From: Candidatus Pantoea bituminis
GTDB taxonomy: Bacteria > Pseudomonadota > Gammaproteobacteria > Enterobacterales > Enterobacteriaceae
Direction: 5' to 3'
NCBI RefSeq assembly: GCF_018842675.1
Contig: NZ_JAGTWO010000004.1
Location: forward strand, 2,852,001-2,916,000
Length of the DNA stretch: 64,000 nucleotides
Shown: positions 31,723 to 40,769 of the stretch, piece after piece
Layout: each line of letters opens with the position of its first letter
How positions within the stretch are numbered: the first letter of the stretch is position 1
Translations under genes and position numbers: made by a program
Notes under the pieces: model-generated
Databases searched by the model: none
Seen by the model: only the letters and a program-made list of their open reading frames with translations
What the model was told of the DNA's origin: nothing

Positions 31723-32633
31723 ATGTTGTGGTTTAAAAATATGATGGTTTATCGTCTGAATCGTGACATTCCGTTGTCCGCAGACGAGATGGAAAAACAG
31801 CTCGACGCCTTTACTTTTTCGCCGTGTGGCAGCCAGGATATGAGCAAAACCGGCTGGGTGCCGCCGATGGGAAATCGCAGTGACGCACTGACTCATGAGA
31901 ATAACGGGCAGATTATGATCTGCGCCCGTAAAGAAGAGAAAATGCTGCCTTCGCCCGTCGTTAAACAGGCGCTGGAAGCCAAAATCGACAAGCTGGAAGC
32001 AGAACAGAGCCGCAAGCTGAAAAAGACCGAAAAAGATTCGCTGAAAGATGAAGTGCTGCACAGTTTGCTCCTCGTGCTTTCAGCCGTTTCAGCCAGACCT
32101 ATATGTGGATCGACACAGTAAACAACCTGATCATGGTTGACTGCGCCAGCGCCAAAAAAGCGGAAGATATGCTCGCTTTGCTGCGCAAAAGCCTCGGTTC
32201 ATTGCCGGTAGTGCCGCTGACGTTAGAAAGTCCGATTGAGCTGACACTGACTGAATGGGTACGCTCAGGCGATCTGCCCGCCGGTTTTGCGCTAATGGAT
32301 GAAGCGGAGTTAAAAGCGATTCTGGAAGATGGCGGCGTAATCCGCTGCAAGAAACAAGATCTGGTGTGTGATGAAATCGCTAACCACATTGAAGCCGGAA
32401 AACTGGTGACTAAACTGGCGCTGGATTGGCAGGAACGCATCCAGTTTGTGCTGTCGGATGATGGTTCGGTAAAACGCCTGAAGTTCAGCGACACGCTACG
32501 CGATCAAAATGACGATATCGATCGTGAAGATTTTGCTCAGCGCTTCGACGCTGACTTTATCCTGATGACCAGCGAACTCGCCGCGCTTACCAGTAATCTG
32601 GTGGAAGCGCTGGGCGGAGAATCGCAGCGCTAA
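31723..32633 (+). pseudogene. rdgC: Recombination-associated protein RdgC, frame-disrupted by one base
   Basis: A ring-shaped, non-specific DNA-binding protein that modulates RecA. The N-terminal part ([14 protein letters not shown]..., [16 protein letters not shown]) is in one frame to DEVLHSLL. After about 32068-32073 (CTCCT, one C apparently missing) the sequence continues [15 protein letters not shown] in the preceding frame to the stop at 32633. The repaired length is 303 residues, exactly that of E. coli RdgC. The near-perfect match argues for a sequence error. Confidence 0.92.
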
Positions 32634-32662
32634 AAAAATGGCCGCATCGTGCGGCCATTTAT
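32634..32662. terminator. Bidirectional terminator between rdgC and ppnP
   Basis: AAATGGCCGCA pairs with TGCGGCCATTT around a TCG loop, with A residues before and TATTTA after. It serves the convergent rdgC and ppnP genes. Confidence 0.85.
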
Positions 32663-32953
32663 TTAGTCTTTCAGATAGCGACAGAGATAAGAACTCGGCT
32701 CGCCCACCTGTAGATGAAACTCGCTGTGGCCCGGTACGTTAAACACCGAACCCGCTTCAAACCATTTCCACTCAGTCTCGCCAGGCAGCAACACTTTCAA
32801 TGATCCGCTGACCACAGTCATCTCTTCGGGTTGGCCGGTGCCAAATGTATATTCGCCTTCGGCCATTACACCAACGCTGGCACGACCTGTGCTCGCACTG
32901 TCAAAACCGATGGATTTAACTTTTCCGTCAAAATACTCACTTACGTTGAGCAT
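32663..32953 (-). CDS. ppnP: Pyrimidine/purine nucleoside phosphorylase PpnP
   Basis: A small cupin enzyme (96 residues; E. coli YaiE/PpnP 94) that phosphorolyses several nucleosides. The characteristic [29 protein letters not shown] and [13 protein letters not shown] stretches are present. It occupies the E. coli position between rdgC and aroM. Confidence 0.95.
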   Translation of the reverse strand: MLNVSEYFDGKVKSIGFDSASTGRASVGVMAEGEYTFGTGQPEEMTVVSGSLKVLLPGETEWKWFEAGSVFNVPGHSEFHLQVGEPSSYLCRYLKD

Positions 32954-33059
32954 AATACTTCCTCACAGCACATTTAGGTGTCTGGCAGTGTAGAAGGGAA
33001 CTCGCTGATCTGTCACGTGAAAAAACCAGCGATGTAGCAGAGTGTGATCTCACTAAACC

Positions 33060-33737
33060 TCAGACGATCAGCTCTGCCGCCAACTTCGCCACCAGCACGT
33101 TTGAAAGCAACACCGGAATACTCAATTTCTTCTGCAAGAAGTCGCGATGGTGCTGGTGATAACCAATACAATCCAGTACCACCACTTCTGCTCCCTGCGC
33201 CAGCAACGCCTCCGCTGCGGCTTGCAGTGTAGATTCATCGGCTAAATAGGGGCTGGCGACAGCGAAACAAGGTGGCTTATTAAGATGACGCCACTTGTTG
33301 GCCTGCTCACGAATTTGCTCTTTAACCGGCACCACAATGCCTACCTGATGCTGATGAACAATCGATTTTATCAGCGGCGGAATGATGCGATCTGGCTCCA
33401 GCAGTAATGCGCGTTGCGCCTTTAGCGTGCCGAATTCACCGGTGCACAACAGCAGAATAGTGTCGTAACCCGCTTCTTCCAGCGCGTCTATCTTTTGCTG
33501 TAATCCCTGCTCAACCTTCGGCGCAGCGAGTCGCACCTGTTGACCATTCCGCAAGCGCGACACCAAAATGCTGTCGCCAGGTTCAGCCGCGAACTGCGCT
33601 TCAATCTCCGCAACGCTCATACCATCCAGTAAGCCTACATGATCAATGTGATCGGCAGGCAGATGCTCCAGCAGCAGCGGCAGAATATCACTGCGCGGTG
33701 ACTGACCAATGGTCAGCGTGACCAGGGATTTATTCAT
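33060..33737 (-). CDS. aroM: AroM family protein
   Basis: 225 residues, the length of E. coli AroM, and at the E. coli locus next to ppnP. The function is unknown. The fold family resembles Asp/Glu racemases, and two cysteines stand at the expected places: Cys98 in LLLCTGEFG and Cys190 in VVVLDCIGYH. That suggests a two-cysteine racemase/isomerase-like site (inference). It starts one base after the DUF1177 stop codon, so the two are co-translated. Unlike E. coli, it is part of an operon with DUF1177 and an OPT transporter. Confidence 0.88.
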   Translation of the reverse strand: MNKSLVTLTIGQSPRSDILPLLLEHLPADHIDHVGLLDGMSVAEIEAQFAAEPGDSILVSRLRNGQQVRLAAPKVEQGLQQKIDALEEAGYDTILLLCTGEFGTLKAQRALLLEPDRIIPPLIKSIVHQHQVGIVVPVKEQIREQANKWRHLNKPPCFAVASPYLADESTLQAAAEALLAQGAEVVVLDCIGYHQHHRDFLQKKLSIPVLLSNVLVAKLAAELIV

Positions 33738-33738
33738 A

Positions 33739-34671
33739 TTATGGATTCCGGTTACGTAGATGGCTTAGGCTGCCGTATAACGCGAGCAAACGGGCGTACT
33801 CGTCTGCGTCATAGAAGTGACAGGTTTCGCGCCCGAACTCTTTCGCTACTTCAACGGCAAATTTCGCCGCCGCCGCGATATCCACTTCATGGCTCGCGCC
33901 CGTTCCGCAACCCGGCACCACCGATTCAGCGGTAATCGCTACACCGACTACCGGAACATCGGTCGCGGTGGAGGGCTGCAAAATGCTGTTCAAATGGTAA
34001 ATGCCGTTGCCGTAAGGCGTGATGTCCTGCGTGGTGATCGGAAACGTCACTGCAGGACGGCCACTGGTCATTTCCATAATGCGCAGCAGATCGTCGGAAA
34101 CGCGCAAAATGTAGCCCTCTTTCACCGTTGGCGATAATGCATAACCTTTGTGATTGATGATGCGGTTACCTTTGGTAGTATCGATCGACAGAATCGCATC
34201 CACGCCCTCAACCACTTCATTGTCATTCATGGTGACGTCGTCAATCGGTGAATCCATGAAATCGACGGGCTCATGCGGACGCGTTGGCGCATCCGGGCAA
34301 ATATGCGTAGTGATGATCACATCGCCCGCCAGCACGTCGCCTTTGGTTTGCATTTGTGCCAGCTTCAGGGCGCTGGTGATGGCCGCTATAGCGCCATCTG
34401 CATCAGACACCAAGCCGATACGCGTTGGACGCGCACCGATCCCTCCCAGACGTCCAATGATGCCCAGCGTCGGCGCATTGCCGCCGGTGGCTTTGCCGTT
34501 GCTACCAGGAATATCGACTCTTACGAAGTCGGTGCGCCCTTTCGGACCGCTAACGCGTTTGAATGTAGCGTGAACTCCCGGATAATCAGCAAACAGATCC
34601 ACGACCTGCTGCCCATCCACAAATGCGCTGTCGAATAATTCAAATACCTGCAAAGTCTGCTGCAAACTCAT
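33739..34671 (-). CDS. DUF1177 domain protein
   Basis: 310 residues, function unknown. Recognisable conserved stretches are LGIIGRLGGIGARPTRIGLV, GDVIITTHICPDAPTRPHEP, AILSIDTTKGNRII and AITAESVVPGCGTGASHEVD. The His/Asp/Glu-rich motifs look like an enzyme site, perhaps metal-dependent. There is no signal peptide, so it should be cytoplasmic. It sits between the OPT transporter (14 bases upstream) and aroM (1 base downstream), which implies one operon and a shared pathway. Confidence 0.82.
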   Translation of the reverse strand: MSLQQTLQVFELFDSAFVDGQQVVDLFADYPGVHATFKRVSGPKGRTDFVRVDIPGSNGKATGGNAPTLGIIGRLGGIGARPTRIGLVSDADGAIAAITSALKLAQMQTKGDVLAGDVIITTHICPDAPTRPHEPVDFMDSPIDDVTMNDNEVVEGVDAILSIDTTKGNRIINHKGYALSPTVKEGYILRVSDDLLRIMEMTSGRPAVTFPITTQDITPYGNGIYHLNSILQPSTATDVPVVGVAITAESVVPGCGTGASHEVDIAAAAKFAVEVAKEFGRETCHFYDADEYARLLALYGSLSHLRNRNP

Positions 34672-34685
34672 CGTCGATCCCTTAG

Positions 34686-36245
34686 TTATTTTTTACTGCT
34701 ACTGGCAAACAGCGAATGAAAGAAGCTGTACAGAGCGTCACCGGCAATAAAGCCCGCCGCCATGACTTCCATCGGCGAACGACCGCGCTCGCCCCAGACG
34801 CGAATAATGACAATACGCAAAGCAATACCCACCACTACCGCCCAACCCGCCATCGCGTTATTAATTAATAAACCAGTGGCAAGCAGAACGCCGAGCTGGC
34901 GCTTCGGTCCACCAATGAATTGAATAATCGCGCCGGGAATGGCCCACATCAGCAAATTACCGGCAATGCCAGGTTCGGCTCCGGCCTGAATAGTTTTAGC
35001 GTAAACGCGCGCGACCGGCGGTAGCAGGTTCTCAGCAAAGAAAATTGTGTGCGCATACCACACCAGTGGAATCGAGACGACAAAGGCGATCATTGCGGCG
35101 ATCAACTGAATGCGACGTCCCCACAACTCTTGTTGCATATCCGCGCCGTTACCGCGCAGGATAAAGCCCGCTTTCAGGTCGTAACCCATGTCTGCAAAAG
35201 CCGGGCCGGTAGCCGCCGTAAAGCCGCACAGCAGGCAGAGCGCCAGCGGCGGGAAGCCAAGCAAAATACCGACAATCAGGGTAATCAACGCCACGGCAAA
35301 GGCCGGGAACCAACCTGAATGCATCGCGGCAATGCCGACAATCAATTCATGTACAAAAGCGGCAAACGCGGCGTAGAGAATAAACAGCAGCAGCATGCCG
35401 ATGCTCATTTCGCTCCACAATCCGCCTGCCAGCGCCAGCAGGGCTGAAATTAAAAGATAGCCGACGCCGCCGAGACCCAGTGCGCGTTTCACTTCGCTGC
35501 CGTTACGACTGACCACCAGCGAATCCTGTTTACGGCTGCGAATCACCATCGCTACCTGAATCAACGCCACTAAACCGGCCCCCACCATGACGCCGTGGGG
35601 AATATAAAGCGCATTGATATCAATGCCGGCAATCGGTTGCGCATAGGCCCGAATCAGGAAACCTATTCCTAACATGCTCAGCGCCCATATATTGCCGATA
35701 AACGCGGTGCCAAAAGCAGACATAGGAATCTTCAACATGGAGCCGACGATGCCACCTACAATGCCGACCACCAATAACCACGCTTGACGTCCACCACGAT
35801 CGCCCGCTTTGATCGCTTCAGCGGCGGCAACACCCGGTGGCCATGCATTACTGGCTGGAAATACGCGCGTATCGAATAAGCGATAGAGTAAATAGGCATC
35901 CAGTAACATCGCAGCGCTGACGCCACAAAATAACGGAAACACTAATTGAGGTTCACCTAATGCCCACGGAACAGCAATGGGCATTAATAAACTGTTTGCC
36001 GCACCAAAGGTGGCAGAGGAAATAGCCGTTTGCGCCAGGTTTTGTATTTCAATCGAACGATAACGTCGGAAAGCTTGCAGAGGAATACGCGCTAATAACA
36101 TCGCAAAGAGCGCGCCAATAATAGAAGTGTTAGGTGTTACGCCGATGGTGGTAATTAGCTGAATGCCAATTATCGCCCCCGCTATTGAAAGTAAAATTAA
36201 AACCAGAGCAACGCCAACCTGTTTTACAGGATTTACCCTTTCCAT
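34686..36245 (-). CDS. OPT/YSL-family oligopeptide transporter
   Basis: 519 residues with about fourteen hydrophobic spans. The start M at 36245 (MERVNPVKQVG) has GGGG five bases upstream. Features such as SAFGTAFIGNIWALSMLGIG, GFTAATGPAFADMGYDLKAG and QFIGGPKRQLGVLLATG fit the bacterial OPT superfamily, which imports peptides or metal-chelate peptides by proton symport. It is the first gene of the operon with DUF1177 and AroM. The actual substrate is unknown. Confidence 0.8.
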   Translation of the reverse strand: MERVNPVKQVGVALVLILLSIAGAIIGIQLITTIGVTPNTSIIGALFAMLLARIPLQAFRRYRSIEIQNLAQTAISSATFGAANSLLMPIAVPWALGEPQLVFPLFCGVSAAMLLDAYLLYRLFDTRVFPASNAWPPGVAAAEAIKAGDRGGRQAWLLVVGIVGGIVGSMLKIPMSAFGTAFIGNIWALSMLGIGFLIRAYAQPIAGIDINALYIPHGVMVGAGLVALIQVAMVIRSRKQDSLVVSRNGSEVKRALGLGGVGYLLISALLALAGGLWSEMSIGMLLLFILYAAFAAFVHELIVGIAAMHSGWFPAFAVALITLIVGILLGFPPLALCLLCGFTAATGPAFADMGYDLKAGFILRGNGADMQQELWGRRIQLIAAMIAFVVSIPLVWYAHTIFFAENLLPPVARVYAKTIQAGAEPGIAGNLLMWAIPGAIIQFIGGPKRQLGVLLATGLLINNAMAGWAVVVGIALRIVIIRVWGERGRSPMEVMAAGFIAGDALYSFFHSLFASSSKK

Positions 36246-36378
36246 ATTGTCCCCGCCAATGAATACCCAGACGAAATGAAATAACGCTTCACGAGCCAAA
36301 AGGCTCGCTTACGTCATTTTTTAAATTTCATCCTTGATTTACCTGCAGCGCAAAATACGCTGGGTAAAGTGAAGTAAA

Positions 36379-36394
36379 CAGGCCCGAGGGCCTG
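36379..36394 (-). terminator. Possible terminator after the IclR gene
   Basis: CAGGCCC pairs with GGGCCTG with a two-base gap. The minus strand continues with TTTAC. It separates the IclR gene from the OPT operon downstream. Confidence 0.5.
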
Positions 36395-36442
36395 AGTTTT
36401 CCCGGTGTGGCGAAATATTACGCCGATAAAATCGTTTAGAGG

Positions 36443-37195
36443 TTATGCGCCATATTTATCGGCCATCTCTGCAGCCGTTGCGCGTAACGCGTCTAATAGT
36501 GCTGGCGGGTATCCCGGCTCAGCATCCTGCGACAGAAACGACAGGCAGAGCGCCACCGATTCGCCATGATGTTTATTGTTAACAATGACTGATAACGAGC
36601 TGATTCCAGACAACGTTTCATTGCGTGCCAGCGACCAGCCCTGCTGGCGGATCTCAGCCAGGGTTTCGCACAGCGCCTCAACATTCTGCGGAGAATTGGG
36701 CGAAACGTTTTGCCAGTTATCCTGATAATACGTCTTCACATCTTCATCGCTTAATAGTGATAACAACGCCCGACCAGTCGACGTGGCGACGGCAGGCATG
36801 CGGCTGCCCGGCGGAGTGACTAATTGCGTAAAGTGGCGGCCGTGGAACATGCGCATTACCAGCACTTCTTGTCTGTCCAGTTTAGAGACATATCCCATGC
36901 AGCCCGTATTGGCGGCAAGGCGTACCATCGCTGGCGAAACGCTATCAACCAGCGGTGCAGAGAGATAATGTCCTGCTGCCGCCAGCAATACGCGTCCAAT
37001 GTGAAAACTGCGCGTTTCGGGATCGCGTTCCAGCAAACCCTGACTTTCCATGGTTGCCAGCAAACGCGATACGGTGCTTTTCGGCAGCGTTAGCGCATCG
37101 ACCACGTCTGTAAACGTCAGCCCGGCATGTCCCTGCGTAATGCCTTTACGCTGAAACAATTTAAGTACGGCGGATGCGTTTTCGAGTGTGGTCAT
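36443..37195 (-). CDS. IclR-family transcriptional regulator
   Basis: 250 residues. The N-terminal winged helix (FTDVVDALTLPKSTVSRLLATMESQGLLERDP) is followed by an IclR effector domain (LAANTGCMGYVSKLDRQEVL, MPAVATSTGRALLSLL, ARNETLSGISSLSVIV). It lies directly upstream of, and in line with, the OPT-DUF1177-aroM operon and is the natural candidate to control it. The 37196-37470 stretch upstream holds its promoter region; I see no gene there. Confidence 0.88.
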   Translation of the reverse strand: MTTLENASAVLKLFQRKGITQGHAGLTFTDVVDALTLPKSTVSRLLATMESQGLLERDPETRSFHIGRVLLAAAGHYLSAPLVDSVSPAMVRLAANTGCMGYVSKLDRQEVLVMRMFHGRHFTQLVTPPGSRMPAVATSTGRALLSLLSDEDVKTYYQDNWQNVSPNSPQNVEALCETLAEIRQQGWSLARNETLSGISSLSVIVNNKHHGESVALCLSFLSQDAEPGYPPALLDALRATAAEMADKYGA

Positions 37196-37470
37196 TTAGC
37201 AGTTTCACTATATGGAACAGAGTTCCTGTTTCGATGCAGCGAAAGTAAAACGTGACGCTTAATCGGTCAAGCTTAAATTAACCTCAGGGCAAATTTTAGG
37301 CAGTTTAATAACGTGTCTGACGTTTAATCACAGGCGTTTTATAGGGTATTGAAGATAAAAAGCAGGACAGGATGCAGTAATAAATGAGAAATACGAGAAA
37401 TTAAAGTAAATACACAGAGGGCAATGACGAGAGGAAACAGTTGACTGGCATCCTTGCCAGTGGAATTGCC

Positions 37471-37662
37471 TTACTCTTTTTCCACATCTTCATAACGGTC
37501 TTTAGCGTCTTGCGCTTCAGCTTCCGATTTATGTTCGCTAATGAGCGTATTGGGTGTGGGATGGTCGGCACGCAATTCATACCAGGTTACCTTGCTGTCT
37601 TCTGCGCCTTTATCGACGGGCACAATACGCGCTTCGCGTGGATACGGTGGTCTTGTTGGCAT
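37471..37662 (-). CDS. yaiA: YaiA family small protein
   Basis: A cytoplasmic 63-residue protein of unknown function, the same length as E. coli YaiA. The start at 37662 ([16 protein letters not shown]) follows GAGGGACTG. The end, [12 protein letters not shown], is also conserved. It lies downstream of aroL on the same strand, as in E. coli where aroL, yaiA and aroM form one operon. Here an IclR-OPT-DUF1177 block separates it from aroM. Confidence 0.92.
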   Translation of the reverse strand: MPTRPPYPREARIVPVDKGAEDSKVTWYELRADHPTPNTLISEHKSEAEAQDAKDRYEDVEKE

Positions 37663-37778
37663 AATCAGTCCCTCTTGGCTAAATAGCATTCCACAAGACA
37701 GGCAATTGCCTGTCAGAAAGCAAGTATAGTCAAACGAGAGCAAAGGTAACTAAAACAGGGAAAAATCTGAGGGTTAGA

Positions 37779-38303
37779 TCAGCTCGCGCGTGCCAGTGAA
37801 AGTGATTGCAAAATCTCCTCAACAACAGATTCGGGCAGTTGCATGGCGTTCACTTCATGATGTGCGGCGGCGCGATAAAGATGCGCGCGTTCACGTAATA
37901 CATCGCTCATCTCTTCCGCAATTGGGCGGCCCGTTAGCGTTGGACGCTGCCCCGCTTCTGGCTGGTTTTCCAGGCGTTCAGCCAACACTTCGGGCGGTGC
38001 GCTTAACCAGATAACCCGGCCATTTTCGCGCATAAAGCGGCGATTCGCTTCCGCTAACACCATGCCGCCGCCAGTGGCGATAATCGTGCCGGGTGCGGTA
38101 ACCGCTTTAAGTGATTCACTTTCGCGTGCACGGAAACCTTCCCAACCCTCTTCCGCCACCATTTCCGTTACGCTGCGCTGTGTAACAAGCTGCAAGTGAT
38201 GATCGGTGTCGCAGAAAGCGTAGCCCAGCGCCTGCGACAGTGCTTCGCCAACGGTGGTCTTGCCGCAACCGCGTGCGCCAATCAGAAAGATGGGTAGTGA
38301 CAT
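37779..38303 (-). CDS. aroL: Shikimate kinase II
   Basis: Phosphorylates shikimate at the 3-OH in the aromatic pathway. 174 residues like E. coli AroL. The P-loop [11 protein letters not shown] is at residues 8-18. The shikimate-binding DTDHHLQ and the FRARESESL and ATGGGMVL motifs follow. The ribosome site GGAGG is inside a short upstream reading frame whose TGA overlaps the aroL ATG. Confidence 0.95.
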   Translation of the reverse strand: MSLPIFLIGARGCGKTTVGEALSQALGYAFCDTDHHLQLVTQRSVTEMVAEEGWEGFRARESESLKAVTAPGTIIATGGGMVLAEANRRFMRENGRVIWLSAPPEVLAERLENQPEAGQRPTLTGRPIAEEMSDVLRERAHLYRAAAHHEVNAMQLPESVVEEILQSLSLARAS

Positions 38304-38368
38304 CAGGGCAGTTCCTCCGCCGTGGCAGCCCAGAGCGGCTGTGCGTTCAGCTCAATAATGCGACGCAT
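38303..38368 (-). CDS. Short upstream reading frame overlapping the aroL start
   Basis: A 21-codon frame ([20 protein letters not shown], then Pro) ends in TGATG with aroL. No good ribosome site stands directly before its ATG; a strong GGAGGTGAT lies about 21 bases upstream. It may be a leader that couples translation to aroL, or chance. No stop interrupts it, and it contains no run of Phe, Tyr or Trp. Confidence 0.3.
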   Translation of the reverse strand: MRRIIELNAQPLWAATAEELP

Positions 38369-38587
38369 AATAACCGGATTTTATTATCACCTCCACCTAT
38401 CAAGCATCAATTGCGTGGTAGATGCAGGAGATTGAGAATAATCTTTTGAAATCGTTAGAATAGTTGATGCACGTTTTGTGCATGAGCACTCAACCCTTAC
38501 CTTCGCAACATTTACTTACTGACCGTCATTTTACTTTAACCATGCTGGCCCTCATATACTTATATGAGTCGCAACAGGAGAGTCATC

Positions 38588-39255
38588 ATGCAACGCGAAG
38601 AGCAACAACTTATTGATGGGCTGTTTAGCCGTTTAAAACAGGCTGAAAGTCAAACCACAGCGCGCGATGCCGCCGCTGAACAACTGATTAAGCAACATCT
38701 ACAGGAACAGCCAGGCGCACCTTATTACATGGCGCAGGCGATTTTGATTCAGGAGGCGGCGCTGAAAAAGCTGAATGAGCGCGTCACTGAATTGGAAAAT
38801 CGTGTTGCTCAACAGCAACAGCAGCCCCAGCAGAGCAGCGGTGGATTCCTTTCAGGATTATTTGGCGGGCATTCACGCCAGGAATCCCCTGCACCACAGC
38901 AGCCGCCAGTCTGGAACAACGCGCCACAACAGCAGCCACCGCAATATGCCAATGCACCGGCAGCACGCGGCACCGGTTTTCTCGGCGGCGCGTTACAAAC
39001 CGCTGTGGGCGTGGCGGGGGTGTGGTAATGGCAGACATGTTAACCAGCATGTTCCACCATTCTCAGCCAGAGGAGATTGTGAACATCATCAACGAGCCGC
39101 CATTGCCGGACGTGAACAACAATCTCGATACCTTTAACGGAGGCGATCAGCAATCATTCCTTGATCAAAACAGTGGCTGGGATAACAACTTCGCCGACAA
39201 CAATGATTTTAATGACGTTGGCGGCGATGATTTCGACGACGACAGCTTCGTCTAA
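38588..39255 (+). pseudogene. DUF2076 protein, frame-disrupted by one base
   Basis: The N terminus (MQREEQQLIDGLFSRLKQAE) and a helical region to about residue 80 precede a Gln/Pro-rich linker and GTGFLGGALQTAVGVAG. The frame then breaks at GGGGG (39016-39020). With one G restored it continues VVMADMLTSMFHHSQ to an acidic Asn/Asp-rich tail ending DDDSFV, giving 222 residues. DUF2076 proteins are cytoplasmic, of unknown function. AGGAGAG precedes the ATG. It converges with yaiI. Confidence 0.85.
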
Positions 39256-39257
39256 TC

Positions 39258-39707
39258 TCAGCGTTTTTGCTGCCTGAGCCAGCTATCCAGCTCATTCGCA
39301 AACTGTTGGCGGTCACGCGGACTCATCGCCGCTGGGCCGCCGGTTTGCACACCGCTGGCGCGCATCGTATCCATGAAATCACGCATAGTCAGCCGTTCAC
39401 GAATCGTTGCCTCTGAATAACGCTCACCGCGTGGATTCAGCGCCGCAGCACCTTTTTCAATAATCTCTGCGGCCAGCGGAATATCAGCCGTGATCACCAA
39501 ATCGCCTGGCTCTGCGCGTCTCACGATTTCATTATCCGCCACGTCAAAACCGGCGGGCACTTGAAGTGTGCGCAAATAAGGCGACGGTGGTACGCGCAAA
39601 AACTGATTTGCAACAAACGTCACGGTGGTTTGGGTTCTGTCCGCCGCGCGGTACAGCACTTCTTTTATGACATTCGGACAAGCGTCGGCATCGACCCAAA
39701 TAGACAT
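39258..39707 (-). CDS. yaiI: UPF0178 (DUF188) family protein YaiI
   Basis: 149 residues with a PIN/NYN-like fold predicted for the family. Signature motifs are [35 protein letters not shown] and the C-terminal [19 protein letters not shown]. The conserved aspartates suggest a metal-dependent nuclease, but no function is established. Position beside proC and aroL matches E. coli. Confidence 0.92.
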   Translation of the reverse strand: MSIWVDADACPNVIKEVLYRAADRTQTTVTFVANQFLRVPPSPYLRTLQVPAGFDVADNEIVRRAEPGDLVITADIPLAAEIIEKGAAALNPRGERYSEATIRERLTMRDFMDTMRASGVQTGGPAAMSPRDRQQFANELDSWLRQQKR

Positions 39708-39716
39708 CGCAGTTCC

Positions 39717-40159
39717 TTATTCTCGGGGAATGATGGAGATCTTGCCGTTCTTCTCCAGAATGGCAAATTTTATTTGATCCAGCCGCTCCAGTCCTTGCGA
39801 ACTGCGTGCGCTTTGCAGAATGTCGTCTTCACTGATTCCCGCTTTTCGGGCACGCTGGGAAAGTAATTTCCCTCCTCAACCAGAATCAATGACGTTCCGT
39901 CGATCAACATTTCGACGCGGGGAAACCATGTTTTCAACATCCCAAACATAATATCAATCACAATCAGCGTGATGATGGTAATTGATGCACCGGTGATCGA
40001 GAAATCATCCCCCAATAACGCCTGCTGGGTAGCTTCACTGATGATCAACAGCAAAATCAGATCGAAGGAGGTCATTTCCATCAAAGTGCGTCGTCCGGCC
40101 ACTTTTAGCACTACCATCAGCAGCAAATACATACTCGCCGCGCGCAATACTGTTTCCAT
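39717..40159 (-). pseudogene. DUF421-family membrane protein, frame-disrupted
   Basis: The N-terminal half has about three spans and the family motif GRRTLMEMTSFDLILLLIIS. It continues to the soluble domain DGTSLILVEEG. At 39864-39873 (GGGAAA on the coding strand) one base is missing. In the next frame the family sequence KLLSQRARKAGISEDDILQS continues to IPRE and a stop at 39717, giving 147 repaired residues. It follows the next gene by 9 bases, so the two form an operon. Function unknown. Confidence 0.8.
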
Positions 40160-40168
40160 GTCGTTCTC

Positions 40169-40678
40169 CTAGGGATAAACCAGTGAAGTCACTTTTACCT
40201 GGCTGTGATCGTCGAATTGCACTGTGAGCGGCAGTCGCCCATAACTTTGTGGCTGAACAGTTAACCAAACCGTAGCGTCTTGCTGACCGGCACGTCTTTG
40301 CCAGCGCAAAATCAATGTATTGGCGCTGCTCCATGCTTCATCAGGTTGAGGTTGAAGCGTCTGAATCGGCAGATCGCCGAGTTGCTCACCGCTCAGGGTG
40401 ATTTGATAGTGATCGCCCTCCAGTTGATGCAGGTGAAAGGAAATATCCATGTTGCTGTCGCGGCGACCAAATCGCTCATATTCGACCTGCAAACGTTTAT
40501 CACTGCTGCTTACCTGCTGCTCACTGAGGAATCCCTTTGAAAAAGCGCCGCAGGCTCCTGCAATAACAATCAACACCAACACGGCATACCCGAAGCGCTG
40601 GATGTGCCATTCAAGGCGTTGCCACAGCATGTCCTCTTTTACGGGATAGTCTCTACTGCGCTGTTCATCGTTCGACAT
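40169..40678 (-). CDS. Membrane-anchored protein of unknown function
   Basis: 169 residues that I do not recognise as a named family. A soluble N terminus is followed by one membrane span (about 30-50, YAVLVLIVIAGACGAFSKG). A periplasmic-type beta-rich domain with many Gln and Trp residues then runs to the end. It lies immediately upstream of a DUF421 gene on the same strand. It may act with the DUF421 protein at the membrane. Confidence 0.75.
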   Translation of the reverse strand: MSNDEQRSRDYPVKEDMLWQRLEWHIQRFGYAVLVLIVIAGACGAFSKGFLSEQQVSSSDKRLQVEYERFGRRDSNMDISFHLHQLEGDHYQITLSGEQLGDLPIQTLQPQPDEAWSSANTLILRWQRRAGQQDATVWLTVQPQSYGRLPLTVQFDDHSQVKVTSLVYP

Positions 40679-40769
40679 CGTCTCTTCTCTCGGCGGCTGA
40701 CTTGTTATTAATCCTGGCTGAAGTAAGCTAACACGCTAAGAAAATCGAATATTTCCTAAGGAGACGGCG

